A model generated the notes under the pieces. It searched no databases, was not told where the DNA came from, and saw only the letters and a list, made by a program, of their open reading frames with translations. Of a DNA stretch of 8,384 nt, positions 1-6,657 are shown one piece after another. Within the stretch, counting starts at the first letter, position 1, and each line of letters opens with the position of its first letter. Position numbers and translations under genes: made by a program. Source of the DNA: Deltaproteobacteria bacterium (GTDB lineage: Bacteria > Desulfobacterota_C > Deferrisomatia > Deferrisomatales > JACRMM01); assembly GCA_016218905.1 (NCBI GenBank), contig JACRCS010000878.1, positions 1-8,384 of the forward strand. Direction: 5' to 3'.

Positions 1-1
1 C

Positions 2-724
2 GGCTACGTCGTGAACGGGACGAAGATGTTCATCTCCAATGGGTCTTACGCCGACTTCTTCGTCGCCCTCTGCCTGACAAACCCCGAGGCTGAGTCCAAG
101 ACCGCCCGTCACAGCGTGGTCGTCATCGAGGCGGACCGGCCAGGCGTAAAGCGCCGAAAGCTCCGTGGCAAGCTGGGAATCCGGGCCCACGATACCGCTG
201 AGATCTGCTTCGAAGACGTCTGGATCCCGGAAGAGAACCGGGTCGGGGATGAGGGAAAGGGCTTCGAGAACTTCATGGCGTTCTTCAACCGTTCCCGGGC
301 CTACATCGGGGCGCAGGGCGTCGGCCTCGCGCAGGGCGCCATCGAGATGGCCGTGCGGCACGTGAAGGGCCGCGAGGTCTTCGGCCAGCCTCTGGGCAGC
401 CGGGAGATCGTCCAGGGGAAGCTGGCGGAGATGGCGACCTGGACCGAGGCGGCTCGAAACCTCGTGTACAAGGCCGCCTGGAAGGTGGATCAGGGAGAGA
501 TCGAGCCGGGGCTCATCGCCATGGCCAAGTGGTACGCGGCGGAAGTCGGCGTCAAGGTCGTGAACGAGGCTCTTCAGCTCCACGGGGGGTACGGCTACTT
601 CGACGAAAGCGACGTGAGCCGCTTCTACCGCGACGCCAAGGTCGTCGAAATCTACGAGGGCGCCAAGGAGATCGAGAAGCTCGTCATCGCTCGAAGGCTC
701 CTGAAGGGACAACTCCAGTTCTGA
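2..724 (+). CDS. Acyl-CoA dehydrogenase, C-terminal part (5' end outside the window)
   Basis: FAD-dependent acyl-CoA dehydrogenase, which would oxidise an acyl-CoA to the 2,3-enoyl-CoA and pass electrons to electron-transfer flavoprotein. The frame is already open at base 2 (reading [14 protein letters not shown], the middle beta-domain motif), so about 240 residues are visible and roughly the first 140 are missing. Seen in order: the beta-domain motif, a [12 protein letters not shown] segment, and the C-terminal helical domain with the family signature around [20 protein letters not shown]. The YEG glutamate near the C-terminus sits where the catalytic base lies in short-chain family members. 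The residues after it are AKEIEKL rather than the common TSEIQRL, so substrate preference may differ from the second copy at 4945-6090. The stop is followed 28 nt later by the alcohol dehydrogenase start, which suggests one transcript. The family assignment is firm; the substrate is unknown. Confidence 0.93.
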   Translation, partial: GYVVNGTKMFISNGSYADFFVALCLTNPEAESKTARHSVVVIEADRPGVKRRKLRGKLGIRAHDTAEICFEDVWIPEENRVGDEGKGFENFMAFFNRSRAYIGAQGVGLAQGAIEMAVRHVKGREVFGQPLGSREIVQGKLAEMATWTEAARNLVYKAAWKVDQGEIEPGLIAMAKWYAAEVGVKVVNEALQLHGGYGYFDESDVSRFYRDAKVVEIYEGAKEIEKLVIARRLLKGQLQF

Positions 725-752
725 CTTCGGGCGCGCCGAAGGGAAGGCCTAC

Positions 753-1817
753 ATGAAAGCTCTCGTCTACCGCGGACCCGGTCAGATTCGGGTCGAAGAG
801 GTGCCCCCACCTGAGCTCCGGGACCCGGAGGACGCGATCGTCCGCGTCACCACGACGGCCATCTGCGGAAGCGACCTGCACGTCCTCCACGGCATAATGC
901 CCAAGATGGCGCCGGGCACCACGGTCGGCCACGAGTTCACGGGCATCGTGGAGAGCGTGGGAGACCGGGTGGAGGGGATCCGGCCGGGCGACCGGGTCCT
1001 GGGGCCGGCGGCGGTCTGGTGCGGCCACTGCGTCGCCTGTCGGAACGGCCTCCCCAGCGCGTGTCTGGAGAGCGCCACCTTCGGGTGCGGGCCGCTCTTC
1101 GGCGACCTGCCCGGGGCGCAGGCGGAGTTCGTGCGGGTGCCCTTCGCCGGCACCACGCTCCAGCGGATCCCCGAGAGCCTGTCGGAGGAGCAGGCGCTCT
1201 TCGCCGGCGACATCCTCCTGACGGCCTACACCGCCGTGGAGGGGATCACGCCCGGAGGCCCGGGCGTTCGGGCGGGCGACACCGTCGCCATCTTCGGCGC
1301 CGGGCCGGTGGGCCTGTGCGCGGTGGCCGCGGCGAGGCTCTTCGGGCCGGCCCGGATCGTCGCCGTCGACCTGGAGGATTATCGCCTCGAGGCGGCGACG
1401 CGCCTCGGGGCCCAGTGCGTCGTGAACGCCGCCCGGACGGATCCGGTCAAGACCCTGCGGGAGCTCACGGCCGGGTGGGGCGCGAACTTCGTCATCGAGG
1501 CGGTCGGCAGGCCCGAGACCCTGCTCACCGCGCTACGGGCCGTCGGGGCAGGCGGGACGGTTTCCGTCGTCGGGGTGTTCGACAAGCCCGTCGAGATCCC
1601 GGTCCCCAGACTGCTCAACCGGAGCGTGAGCCTCAAGCTGGGCCTGGGCCACCTGGGCCATATGGAGAAGCTCCTCCGCCTGATCGAGGCAGGTAGCCTC
1701 GACCTCACGTCCCTGATCACCCATCGCCTGCCGCTGAGCGAGGGCCCACGCGGGTACGAGATCTTCGAGAAGAAGCTCGACGGGGCGCTCAAGGTCCTGC
1801 TGAAGCCCGGAGACTGA
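753..1817 (+). CDS. Zinc-dependent medium-chain alcohol dehydrogenase (MDR family)
   Basis: A 354-residue NAD(P)-dependent alcohol/polyol dehydrogenase of normal family length. The N-terminal catalytic (GroES-like) domain shows Cys38 in AICGSDLH and the GHE pair at His60-Glu61, the usual catalytic-zinc ligands. Asp153 in AGDILLTAY is a possible third position. Cys90, Cys93, Cys96 and Cys104 form the CxxCxxCx7C structural-zinc lobe. The Rossmann domain follows with FGAGPVG (181-187). The acidic residue Asp206 at the end of the second strand favours NAD over NADP. The ATG is preceded by a purine-rich GGGAAGG about 5 nt upstream. It follows the acyl-CoA dehydrogenase by 28 nt and was probably co-transcribed, so a hydroxyl intermediate of the same pathway is a reasonable but unproven substrate. 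Similar proteins are annotated as threonine, sorbitol or glutathione-dependent formaldehyde dehydrogenases, and the sequence alone does not separate these. Confidence 0.93.
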   Translation: MKALVYRGPGQIRVEEVPPPELRDPEDAIVRVTTTAICGSDLHVLHGIMPKMAPGTTVGHEFTGIVESVGDRVEGIRPGDRVLGPAAVWCGHCVACRNGLPSACLESATFGCGPLFGDLPGAQAEFVRVPFAGTTLQRIPESLSEEQALFAGDILLTAYTAVEGITPGGPGVRAGDTVAIFGAGPVGLCAVAAARLFGPARIVAVDLEDYRLEAATRLGAQCVVNAARTDPVKTLRELTAGWGANFVIEAVGRPETLLTALRAVGAGGTVSVVGVFDKPVEIPVPRLLNRSVSLKLGLGHLGHMEKLLRLIEAGSLDLTSLITHRLPLSEGPRGYEIFEKKLDGALKVLLKPGD

Positions 1818-2228
1818 GGGCGCGAAGAGGAGCTCTACCTCCTACCCACGGCGCCCACGGCCTGGAGTTCGCCGTCTTTTCAGCCCCATCCGAGCGTCGT
1901 CCTCCCTTCCGTCTGGCCACGAGAGCGGTGAGACACCGTTCCCGACCACTCCCGGTATCCCTTCCTCTCTCCCAACCCATCAAGAGGACACGGGAAGTTC
2001 CGGCTGGGCTACGCTCTGTCCCGAGGGGGTGGAACGATCCCTCACGCCCTAAGCGGGGGCAAAGAGAAATCGTTTGACATTCTGACGCCCGTGTGACAAT
2101 TTCATGCGACGCGAGAGACAGCTAAGTGAACGTATGTGTCAGTTGAGCGCCGACGAGCGGAGGGGGCCCGCGGGCGGCCCCCGCGCGCTGCGGACGACCT
2201 CGCCAACGGGGAGAGAACGGAGGGTGGA
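1818..2228. other. Intergenic gap without a convincing gene
   Basis: This 411-bp stretch separates the alcohol dehydrogenase from the SDR gene. I see no RNA gene and no strong intrinsic terminator; the only stem after the alcohol dehydrogenase stop is a 5-bp AGGAG/CTCCT pair without a T-tract. Its downstream part carries a possible promoter (2074-2100). Open frames here are short and lack family motifs. The size of the gap makes an independent transcription start for the SDR gene plausible. Confidence 0.6.
2074..2100 (+). promoter_or_regulatory. Possible sigma-70-like promoter for the SDR/membrane-protein pair
   Basis: A perfect TTGACA lies at 2074-2079. The best -10 match is GACAAT at 2095-2100 (4 of 6) with a short 15-bp spacer. 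The element is bracketed by inverted arms GAAATCGT (2066-2073) and ACAATTTC (2096-2103) with one mismatch, and it contains three TGAC repeats (2075, 2083, 2094), so a regulator could bind here. It lies about 130 bp before the SDR start, which would give a long leader. In GC-rich genomes such matches arise by chance, so confidence is low. Confidence 0.3.
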
Positions 2229-2990
2229 ATGGGGAACGTGCTCGACGGAAAAGTCGCCATCGTCACCGGAGCGGGGGACGGTCTCGGCTTGGGCATCGCC
2301 CGGGCTTTCGCCAAGGAGGGCGCGATCATCTCCACGATCGGGCGCAGGTACGAAAAGGTCGCGGCCATGGCCGAAGAACTCAGGGCCATGGGAGGCAGGG
2401 CGCTGGCAATCCAAGGAGACGTCGGCATCCGGGCGGACGTGAACGGGCTCGTAGAAGCCACCGTCAAGGAGTTCGGTACCATAGACATCCTGGTAAACAA
2501 CGCGATGGCTTACAACATCAGGTCCCTCGAGGAAACGACGGACGAAGATCTCGACAAGGTCATGAAGTCTGCGCTCTACGGCTCGTTTTACTGTATGCAG
2601 GCCTGCTTCCCCTATCTCAAGAGGCGGGGCGGGAAGATCATCAACTTCGGTTCGATGGCCGGTCTGTATGGGTTAAAGAACCATGCGGCCTATTCTGCCG
2701 CAAAAGAGGGAATCATCGGTCTGACGAGAACGGCGGCTCTGGAATGGGCCGAGCACAACATCCAGGTGAACGCGATTGCGCCGCTGGCCGCTACAGAAGC
2801 CTGGTACAACTTCGAAAGAACATCGCCACCGGAACAAGTGAAGGCCTTCCTGAGCATGATTCCCTGCGGCTACATGGGTGATCCCGAGAAACACGTCGGA
2901 CGGGTTTGCGTATTCCTGGCCAGCCCCGACTCGGACTGGATCACCTCTCGCACCCTGTTCGTCGACGGCGGTCAGGCCGCAACCCGATAG
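2229..2990 (+). CDS. Short-chain dehydrogenase/reductase (classical SDR, FabG-like)
   Basis: A 253-residue NAD(P)-dependent oxidoreductase that would interconvert a hydroxyl and a keto group. Seen in order: cofactor motif TGAGDGLGLG (13-22); Arg39-Arg40 after the second strand with no acidic residue there, which favours NADP(H); LVNNA (88-92); the active site Ser142, Tyr155 and Lys159 in the YSAAK context; and a C-terminal VDGG. The frame is open from an ATG at 2136, but the SDR fold begins at LDGKVAIVTG, so I chose the ATG at 2229, preceded closely by GGAGGG. Oddities: the asparagine usually found in the NLxG helix motif appears to be Ala115 (ALYG), and the usual PG after the active site is PL (AIAPLAATE). 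These make the substrate or catalytic detail uncertain. The next gene starts 24 nt downstream with a strong ribosome-binding site, so the two form a likely operon. Confidence 0.93.
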   Translation: MGNVLDGKVAIVTGAGDGLGLGIARAFAKEGAIISTIGRRYEKVAAMAEELRAMGGRALAIQGDVGIRADVNGLVEATVKEFGTIDILVNNAMAYNIRSLEETTDEDLDKVMKSALYGSFYCMQACFPYLKRRGGKIINFGSMAGLYGLKNHAAYSAAKEGIIGLTRTAALEWAEHNIQVNAIAPLAATEAWYNFERTSPPEQVKAFLSMIPCGYMGDPEKHVGRVCVFLASPDSDWITSRTLFVDGGQAATR

Positions 2991-3014
2991 AAGAGCCTGT
3001 GAGGAGGAACGACC

Positions 3015-3767
3015 ATGATTTCAGACAAAACGAACATCCTTTGTCAGAAGGTCCTGGCCTGGCTCGGGCCCATCTATGCGGCGGGCTTCATCGTCTTTTG
3101 GGCGGGGTTCGGCCACAACCTGCCTCCCCCCAGCGCGGGGTACTCTGTGCAGGAGTTGATGGCAAACTACTATGTTCCCTATAAGCAGCAGATTCTGTTC
3201 GGAATGGTGATCACCTGTATTTTCGGGATGTTGTATGCAGTCTGGTCGATTCAGCTCGGTCTCATGATGTGGCAACGGGAGAGAGTCCCGGCGCTGGCCC
3301 TATGCCAGATCGCCGGCGGAGTCATCACCGGCTGGCTCCTGACCGAAGTGCCCGCGCTCTGGGCCACGGCAGCCTACCTGACCGGCGAGATCAATCCGGA
3401 GATCATCATGTCGATTCACAGAACGGCGTGGATGGTCTGGCTCCAGACGTACTGGATTACGGTCATTCAGGTGCTTCCCCTGGGCGTGTTCACTCTGATC
3501 GACCACGGCCAGCCGCGCCTCTTCCCCAAGTGGTGCGGGTGGATCGCGATCATCTCCGCTGCGGACCTGTGCCTTCTGACGATTGTGCCCTGGTTCCGCA
3601 GAGGCCCCTTCTCGATCGGCGGCCTGATCAACTTCTGGTTCGTCTACTCGACGTGGATCCTGTTCTTCGTTTGTTACACGATCCCGATGATCCAGAACCT
3701 GAACCGCCTGAAGGTTGCGACGGGGCCCGCCGAGGTCAGGACGCAATCAGGGTGCAGCGTAGGCTAG
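3015..3767 (+). CDS. Six-helix inner-membrane protein of unknown function
   Basis: A 250-residue hydrophobic protein with about six predicted membrane helices (near 14-32, 59-83, 94-117, 137-161, 172-193 and 203-227). The start is well set by AGGAGG at 3002-3007, 7 nt before the ATG, and lies 24 nt after the SDR stop. Conserved-looking pieces are HNLPPPSAGYS (34-44) followed by an amphipathic stretch and a Gly-Met helix start, and RRGPFSIGGLINFW (195-208). From memory, uncharacterised actinobacterial and sphingomonad membrane proteins share a similar PPPS...GPFxxxGLxxFW layout and often lie near SDR or lipid-degradation genes. I cannot name a family or function. His34, His135 and His164 could bind a cofactor, but they do not form a recognised motif. 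It is not a classic transporter by any motif I see. The SDR linkage suggests a shared pathway role. Confidence 0.85.
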   Translation: MISDKTNILCQKVLAWLGPIYAAGFIVFWAGFGHNLPPPSAGYSVQELMANYYVPYKQQILFGMVITCIFGMLYAVWSIQLGLMMWQRERVPALALCQIAGGVITGWLLTEVPALWATAAYLTGEINPEIIMSIHRTAWMVWLQTYWITVIQVLPLGVFTLIDHGQPRLFPKWCGWIAIISAADLCLLTIVPWFRRGPFSIGGLINFWFVYSTWILFFVCYTIPMIQNLNRLKVATGPAEVRTQSGCSVG

Positions 3768-4035
3768 CTAGTGTCCATTCGGAAAGTGCTCGGCCCCCTC
3801 CCTCCGTCACCCCGGCACGGATTGTCGGTGTCCAGCCGCCCAGGAGGGGCATCCATGGCGTCCTGGATTCTGGCTATTGCCCCCACGACGGGGGTACCCC
3901 GGAAGCGCATGGATGCGCGAGATGGGGCCTATGCCGGAATGACGAAGAAGACGGAAGTGCGCTTTCGTTATTTACTTGGCAGTCAGCTGTTGAAGAAGAC
4001 AAATGGACGTGGGCTTTAGGTCGAAGGCTACCTAG
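3768..4035. other. Intergenic gap containing a palindromic repeat
   Basis: This 268-bp gap lies between the six-helix membrane protein and the oxidase subunit III-like gene. It holds a sequence resembling a mobile-element end (3769-3785) and an inverted-repeat-bounded palindromic unit (3804-3945). The remaining 90 bp up to the next start contain no clear promoter. A GAAGG about 8 nt before the ATG at 4036 may serve as its ribosome-binding site. Open frames across it are explained by the repeat and have no protein family features. Confidence 0.6.
3804..3945. repeat. Palindrome-rich intergenic repeat with inverted ends (REP/MITE-like)
   Basis: The ends are CCGTCACCCCGGCA (3804-3817) and TGCCGGAATGACGA (3932-3945), inverted copies that agree at most positions. 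The interior is packed with short palindromes: a CCCCC/GGGGG stem (3880-3894), GGGGTACCCC (3891-3900) and GCGCAT-GG-ATGCGC (3905-3918). The end sequence resembles the widespread chromosomal repeat type that reads roughly 'CGTCATTCCGGC...GCCGGAATGACG'. No transposase lies inside, so it would be a non-autonomous or degraded copy. No second copy was found in this window, so its repeat status is inferred from structure. Confidence 0.55.
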
Positions 4036-4626
4036 ATGAGTGTGGCGGCGGAGGTCCGGAGGGCGAGCAAGCTCAAACGCTTGCCTGCAGGGGCCGAGTT
4101 TACCGGCTTCGTCCTCTTCGACCTCTTCTTCTTCTCCGACTTGTTCGTCGTGTATCTCTACGATCGAGCGAAGAACCTAGCGCTCTTTCGTGCGTCGCAA
4201 GATGGGTTGAATGCAGATGTCGGCGCCATCAATACCGTTATCCTGCTGACGAGCTCGTGGTTCGTCGTTGCCGCGGTTCAGGCGGCCCGGCAGGAAAAGG
4301 GAAAGCTTGCGTCCGGGCTCCTTGCCGCCGCGAGCGGGTGCGGCGGCTTGTTCCTCCTCGTGAAAGGCTTCGAATACGCCGGAAAGTTCAGAGCCGGCCT
4401 CTCAATGGTTACGAACGATTTCTATATGTACTACTTCGTGCTCACGGGATTTCACGGCATCCACGTCCTCATCGGGATCGTGCTCCTGACGATCTGCTGG
4501 AAGAAAGTCCGGGCCGCCGCCGCATGTGAAGAACAGATTCCTCTGCTCGAGAAGTGTGGAACTTATTGGCACGTGGTGGATGTTATCTGGATCATGCTCT
4601 TCCCACTCTTGTACCTCGTGAGGTAG
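4036..4626 (+). CDS. Cytochrome c oxidase subunit III-like membrane protein (NorE type)
   Basis: A 196-residue heme-copper-oxidase subunit III family protein with about five membrane helices (near 22-42, 66-84, 93-112, 131-155 and 178-195). This matches the short NorE-like version rather than the seven-helix CoxC. Diagnostic pieces are the KGFEYAGK motif (110-117) with the subunit III glutamate Glu113, TGFHGIHV (137-144), and [15 protein letters not shown] (175-189) with His179, Asp182 and Trp185. Subunit III binds no redox metal; in known oxidases it stabilises the catalytic subunit I. No subunit I, NorB or NorC is present on either side here, so its partner is unknown. The next gene follows after 2 nt. 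The N-terminal 20 residues are basic and probably cytoplasmic. The family call is strong; the norE symbol is withheld because nothing shows a link to nitric oxide reduction. Confidence 0.88.
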   Translation: MSVAAEVRRASKLKRLPAGAEFTGFVLFDLFFFSDLFVVYLYDRAKNLALFRASQDGLNADVGAINTVILLTSSWFVVAAVQAARQEKGKLASGLLAAASGCGGLFLLVKGFEYAGKFRAGLSMVTNDFYMYYFVLTGFHGIHVLIGIVLLTICWKKVRAAAACEEQIPLLEKCGTYWHVVDVIWIMLFPLLYLVR

Positions 4627-4628
4627 GC

Positions 4629-4898
4629 GTGCGCTCCGTGCTCTGCAGCCGGACGACATTGATCTACGTCCTGCTTGTCCTCGCCACGGCGGTCGCCTGG
4701 GGAGCGGCAGAGGGAAGCGTTGCCTCGGGCACGGCAGCCGTGATCATCGTCGTGATCGCTGCCTTGAAGCAGAGGGCGGTCGTTCTGCACTTCATGGAGC
4801 TGCGCGAGGCGCCCGTCGTGTGGCGTTGCCTCTTCGAGGGCTTCCTCGTCCTCGCCGCAGGAGCGATCCTGTACGGCTATTGGCTGGGAACGGCGTGA
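4629..4898 (+). CDS. Small cytochrome c oxidase subunit IV-like protein (NorF type)
   Basis: An 89-residue membrane protein with about three helices (near 10-25, 33-47 and 66-86). The segment LKQRAVVLHFMELREAP (46-62) followed by WR matches the loop typical of the prokaryotic subunit IV/NorF family, in which a K-x-R pair and an FMELR motif are conserved. I chose the GTG at 4629 because it gives the normal family length, lies 2 nt after the subunit III-like stop and has GAGG 5 nt upstream. A longer frame starting at 4554 would run into the preceding gene and add a non-hydrophobic N-terminus. Pairing with a NorE-type subunit III is the usual arrangement. As with its partner, no catalytic oxidase subunit is nearby. 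It is the last gene of the plus block and converges on the acyl-CoA dehydrogenase with a 46-bp gap. Confidence 0.82.
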   Translation: MRSVLCSRTTLIYVLLVLATAVAWGAAEGSVASGTAAVIIVVIAALKQRAVVLHFMELREAPVVWRCLFEGFLVLAAGAILYGYWLGTA

Positions 4899-4944
4899 CT
4901 CTTCGAGACCGGTCGCAAGCGAGGTCCGAACGCGAAAGCCCCTC

Positions 4945-6090
4945 TCAAGCCTGCAACACCGCCCGCGAGATCACGAGGCGCTGAACCTCGCTCGTGCCTT
5001 CGTAGATCTCGGTGATCTTCGCGTCACGGTAGAAGCGCTCGACCGGGTATTCGTCGATGTAGCCGTAGCCGCCGAAGATCTGGATGGCCTCCCGCGTGGC
5101 CTTCATGGCCACGTCGGAGGCGAAGAGTTTGGCCATGGCCGCCTCTTTGCCGAAGCTCTTGTGCCCCGCGTCCTTCTTCCACGCGGCCCTCCACACGAGC
5201 AGCCTGGCGGCGTCGATCTCCGTGGCCATGTCTGCGAGTTTCCACTGCACGGCTTGAAAGGTCGAGATCGGCTGGCCGAACTGGACCCGCTCCTTCGAGT
5301 ACGCGGTCGCGCTGTCGAAGGCTCCCCGGGCGATGCCGACGGCCTGGGCCGCGATGCCGATCCGGCCGCCGTCGAGCGTCTGGAGGGCGATCTTGAAGCC
5401 GTCGCCCGGCTTGCCGAGCAGGTTCTCCCGGGGAACCCGGCACTCGTCAAAGACGAGCTCTGCCGTGGAGGAGGCCCGGATACCGAGCTTGTGCTCCTCT
5501 TTCGCGACCTTGAACCCGGGAGCGTCGGCGGGGACGATGAAAGCCGACAGCCCCCTGGATCCCGCGGTCCTATCCGTGGCCGCGATCACCACCGCTACTC
5601 CCGCGGAGCCGCCGTTGGTGATGAAGATCTTCGAGCCGTTGATCACCCATTCATCACCGTCGAGCACCGCCGTCGTCTTCTGGTTCGCGGCGTCGGTTCC
5701 GGCCTGGGGCTCGGTGAGTCCGAGGCAGCCCAGCTCTTCGCCGGTGAGAAGGGGCCGAAGGTATCTCCTCTTCTGCTCTTCGGTGCCGCTTTTCCAGATA
5801 GGATCGCAGCAAAGGCTCGAATGGGCTGACACGACCACGCCCGTGGAGGCGCAGACCGCCGAGAGCTCCTCGACCACGATGGCATAACAGCGGTAGTCCA
5901 TCCCGCCGCCGCCGTACTCCTCCGGGAAGGCGACACCCAAGAAACCCAGTTCGCCCATCTTTTTCACCAGGTCCGCCCGGAACCTGGCCGTCTTGTCCAT
6001 CTCGGCGGCGAAGGGCGCCACTTCCTCCCGGGCGAACTTCCGCGCCGTCTCACGGACCATTCTCTGGATGTCGTCGAGTTCGAAGTCCAT
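4945..6090 (-). CDS. Acyl-CoA dehydrogenase, short/medium-chain type
   Basis: A complete 381-residue flavoprotein of normal length. It would catalyse the first oxidation of beta-oxidation or an equivalent step on a branched or alicyclic acyl-CoA, donating electrons to electron-transfer flavoprotein. Seen in order: N-terminal helical domain; signature GCLGLTEPQAGTD (121-133); beta-domain with NGSKIFITNG (151-160) and KLGIRASSTAELVF (201-214); C-terminal helices with FGQP (271-274) and GGYGYIDEYPVERFYRDAK (340-358); and catalytic base Glu364 in IYEGTSE, the position used by short-chain/butyryl-type enzymes. The ATG has a good GGAGG 5 nt upstream (6096-6100 on the plus strand). It lies 131 bp downstream of the Cys-rich small gene on the same strand. 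It differs from the partial copy at 2-724 around the active-site helix (TSEVQRL versus AKEIEKL), so the two probably act on different substrates or steps. Confidence 0.96.
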   Translation of the reverse strand: MDFELDDIQRMVRETARKFAREEVAPFAAEMDKTARFRADLVKKMGELGFLGVAFPEEYGGGGMDYRCYAIVVEELSAVCASTGVVVSAHSSLCCDPIWKSGTEEQKRRYLRPLLTGEELGCLGLTEPQAGTDAANQKTTAVLDGDEWVINGSKIFITNGGSAGVAVVIAATDRTAGSRGLSAFIVPADAPGFKVAKEEHKLGIRASSTAELVFDECRVPRENLLGKPGDGFKIALQTLDGGRIGIAAQAVGIARGAFDSATAYSKERVQFGQPISTFQAVQWKLADMATEIDAARLLVWRAAWKKDAGHKSFGKEAAMAKLFASDVAMKATREAIQIFGGYGYIDEYPVERFYRDAKITEIYEGTSEVQRLVISRAVLQA

Positions 6091-6221
6091 CTCAGCCTCC
6101 CGGGTTCCAAGCGCAGCAAGCCTCTCGACCCACCGCTTCGTTCTCCTGGCGGAAGGTCTTCACGCTGGCGGGTGGTGTGGGGGCGCGTGAGCCCGGCGCT
6201 CCCATAGTCCGGTCGCGCTGG

Positions 6222-6488
6222 CTAGGCCTGGGGGACCGGGCTCACCCGGAACACCTGGCGGAAGGCGCGTTGGAAGTCGGCGATCGAGGAGGAGCGGAGC
6301 GCGGTCCGCGCCAGGGCGACCACGAGGGCGTTCTCGCGGCACGCCGGGCAGCGGCCCGTATGCCTTCGCGGTGCAGGGAGGAGAGGGCAGTCGTGCGTGG
6401 TACAGGAGGCGCACTCCTTGTGCCGGCTGCAGTCGCCACATCCGTAGATTCCGTGACACCGCTTGCAGTGGAAGATGACCGGTTTCAT
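6222..6488 (-). CDS. Small cysteine-rich protein with repeated CxxC motifs (probable metal binding)
   Basis: An 88-residue protein I do not recognise. The first 50 residues carry nine cysteines: C8/C11, C17/C20, C26/C29, a single C34, and C47/C50. The first three CxxC pairs recur every 9 residues with His at 12, 23, 32 and 43 among them, a layout typical of zinc-ribbon or rubredoxin-like knuckles. The C-terminal third (about 53-80) has no cysteines and looks helical. There is no signal peptide and no membrane segment, so it is probably cytoplasmic. The ATG follows AAGGGG with about 6 nt spacing. It is read in the same direction as the synthetase upstream and the acyl-CoA dehydrogenase downstream, and tandem palindromes lie about 110-140 bp before its start. 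The ordered cysteine spacing is the main argument that it is real. Overlapping frames give only Arg/Pro-rich low-complexity protein. Confidence 0.6.
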   Translation of the reverse strand: MKPVIFHCKRCHGIYGCGDCSRHKECASCTTHDCPLLPAPRRHTGRCPACRENALVVALARTALRSSSIADFQRAFRQVFRVSPVPQA

Positions 6489-6594
6489 GACCGCCCCTTC
6501 TCGAGAGGGTCCGAGGCCTCAACCCCGCGGTGGGTTCCACTCGCACCAGGCTTGGCGACCTCCTGATGCCCGGGGATACCAGCGCCAGACTGTG

Positions 6595-6608
6595 TAACTC
6601 ATGAGTTA
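6595..6608. promoter_or_regulatory. Perfect 14-bp palindrome, probable operator (site 1)
   Basis: TAACTCATGAGTTA is a perfect palindrome in an unusually AT-rich pocket of a GC-rich region. Its length and symmetry suit a dimeric regulator such as a TetR-family repressor, a group that commonly controls acyl-CoA catabolism. It lies upstream of the minus-strand Cys-rich gene and acyl-CoA dehydrogenase. The regulator itself is not in the window. Confidence 0.5.
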
Positions 6609-6615
6609 GTAAACG

Positions 6616-6629
6616 TAACGCATGCGTCG
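6616..6629. promoter_or_regulatory. Second CATG-centred palindrome, probable operator (site 2)
   Basis: TAACGCATGCGTCG contains the perfect 10-bp palindrome ACGCATGCGT (6618-6627). Aligned on CATG it matches site 1 at 10 of 14 positions. The inner differences are symmetric (T...A in site 1 becomes G...C in site 2), as expected for two binding sites of one dimeric protein. The centres are 21 bp apart, two helical turns, placing both on the same DNA face. Confidence 0.42.
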
Positions 6630-6657
6630 AATCAACCATCGCACACGTGCGCGGGCC

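Noticed and set aside
2136..2228. N-terminal extension of the SDR from an upstream ATG
   Set aside because: The 31 extra residues are Arg/Gly-rich and precede the start of the SDR fold; the ATG at 2229 has its own GGAGGG.
3771..4019. An 82-residue frame starting at GTG in the gap after the membrane protein
   Set aside because: It lies almost wholly within the palindromic repeat, lacks a convincing ribosome-binding site and has no family features.
3269..4039. A 256-residue plus-strand frame crossing the end of the membrane protein and the repeat
   Set aside because: It is out of frame with the well-supported membrane protein, is Arg/Pro/Asp-rich and spans the repeat without any domain.
4899..4944. 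Possible bidirectional terminator between the convergent genes
   Set aside because: Only a very short TCGC/GCGA stem is present and there is no T-tract in either direction.
5161..5829. A 222-residue plus-strand frame antisense to the acyl-CoA dehydrogenase
   Set aside because: Shadow of a complete, motif-rich gene on the other strand.
6640..6653. A third palindrome (CGCACACGTGCGCG, one mismatch pair) near the operator
   Set aside because: GC-rich, 24 bp from site 2 and without the TAAC arm, so it is not a convincing member of the tandem pair.
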